DNA of 53,159 nucleotides from Candidatus Binataceae bacterium (GTDB lineage Bacteria; Desulfobacterota; Binatia; Binatales; Binataceae). Under the pieces are notes generated by a model. The model saw only the letters and a list, made by a program, of their open reading frames with translations. It had not been told where the DNA came from and ran no database searches. Below, piece by piece: positions 53,009 to 53,159 of the stretch. Position numbers and translations under genes: made by a program. How positions within the stretch are numbered: the stretch's first letter is position 1; the number at the start of each line of letters is the position of its first letter. The stretch is from positions 1 through 53,159 of the forward strand of contig DATJMX010000046.1 of NCBI GenBank assembly GCA_035508495.1, given 5' to 3'.

Positions 53009-53159
53009 TCTCTGTTACATGGCTACTGTCAATGTGATTGGAGTGGTTCGCTAGAGAGTTTGTAAGGCCTATATGGCGACTGTTTTGCGAGCGGGCATCA
53101 AGATAGCCTGACGATTCAGACTAAAATCCACGAGCGGTACGCAGCTCGCGGGCGCCTCT

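Noticed and set aside
1..53159. CRISPR array, transposase or integrase
   Set aside because: No regularly spaced repeats and no transposase or recombinase motif was seen on either strand. The palindromic repeats are irregularly placed and not CRISPR-like.

Overview
The window is a high-GC (about 60%) chromosomal segment of a Gram-negative, diderm bacterium: it carries lptD, a MlaC-like lipid carrier, a SPOR-domain protein and lipoproteins. Complete trp and (nearly complete) gcv operons, a DUF1329 pair, an acyl-CoA-metabolism type phosphotransferase, a crotonase and a B12-dependent radical SAM protein together resemble the gene content of deltaproteobacteria-like lineages such as Candidatus Binatota. 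That placement is inference from content only; no rRNA or other marker gene suited to taxonomy was used.

Region by region. (1) 89-7148: two divergent gene groups that look like one lipid or head-group pathway. On the minus strand are a HAD phosphatase, a nucleotidyltransferase, an ATP-grasp-like protein and a class III aminotransferase. On the plus strand are a MlaC-like periplasmic protein, a CDP-alcohol phosphatidyltransferase with a degenerate N-terminal nucleotidyltransferase-like domain, and a cobalamin-binding radical SAM enzyme. (2) 7150-9850: palindromic repeats, a VOC protein, an NHL-type lipoprotein and a decayed remnant of a second copy. (3) 9857-12103: SDR, alpha/beta hydrolase, mobA. 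(4) 12129-17219: one-carbon block, gcvT-gcvPA-gcvPB divergent from folD, with no gcvH. (5) 17296-28932: a KimA-like permease, MATE exporter, recD2, several small metabolic genes, argS and a SPOR protein. (6) 28952-40570: a trp promoter, a leader peptide with tandem Trp codons and an intrinsic terminator (a classical attenuator), then trpEGDCFBA-accD, folC and lptD, almost all overlapping or closely spaced. (7) 40586-49130: UbiA-type prenyltransferase, phosphotransferase, crotonase, Nmad3-like protein, NUDIX, a DUF29 pseudogene, an ABC-2 exporter pair, a secreted metalloprotease and TspO. (8) 49168-53159: an intact DUF1329 gene, a wrecked tandem paralogue with an internal inversion, and a tRNA-Arg(CCU) gene cut in its anticodon arm, followed by sequence with a different character. 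The last part looks like the edge of a mobile or rearranged region.

The best supported non-routine findings are the trp attenuator with a nearly leaderless leader peptide, the micro-inversion inside the second DUF1329 gene, and the broken tRNA at the right edge. The putative lipid pathway at the left end is the best candidate for an undescribed system, but its chemistry cannot be fixed from sequence alone. No CRISPR array, transposase, integrase or complete RNA gene was seen.
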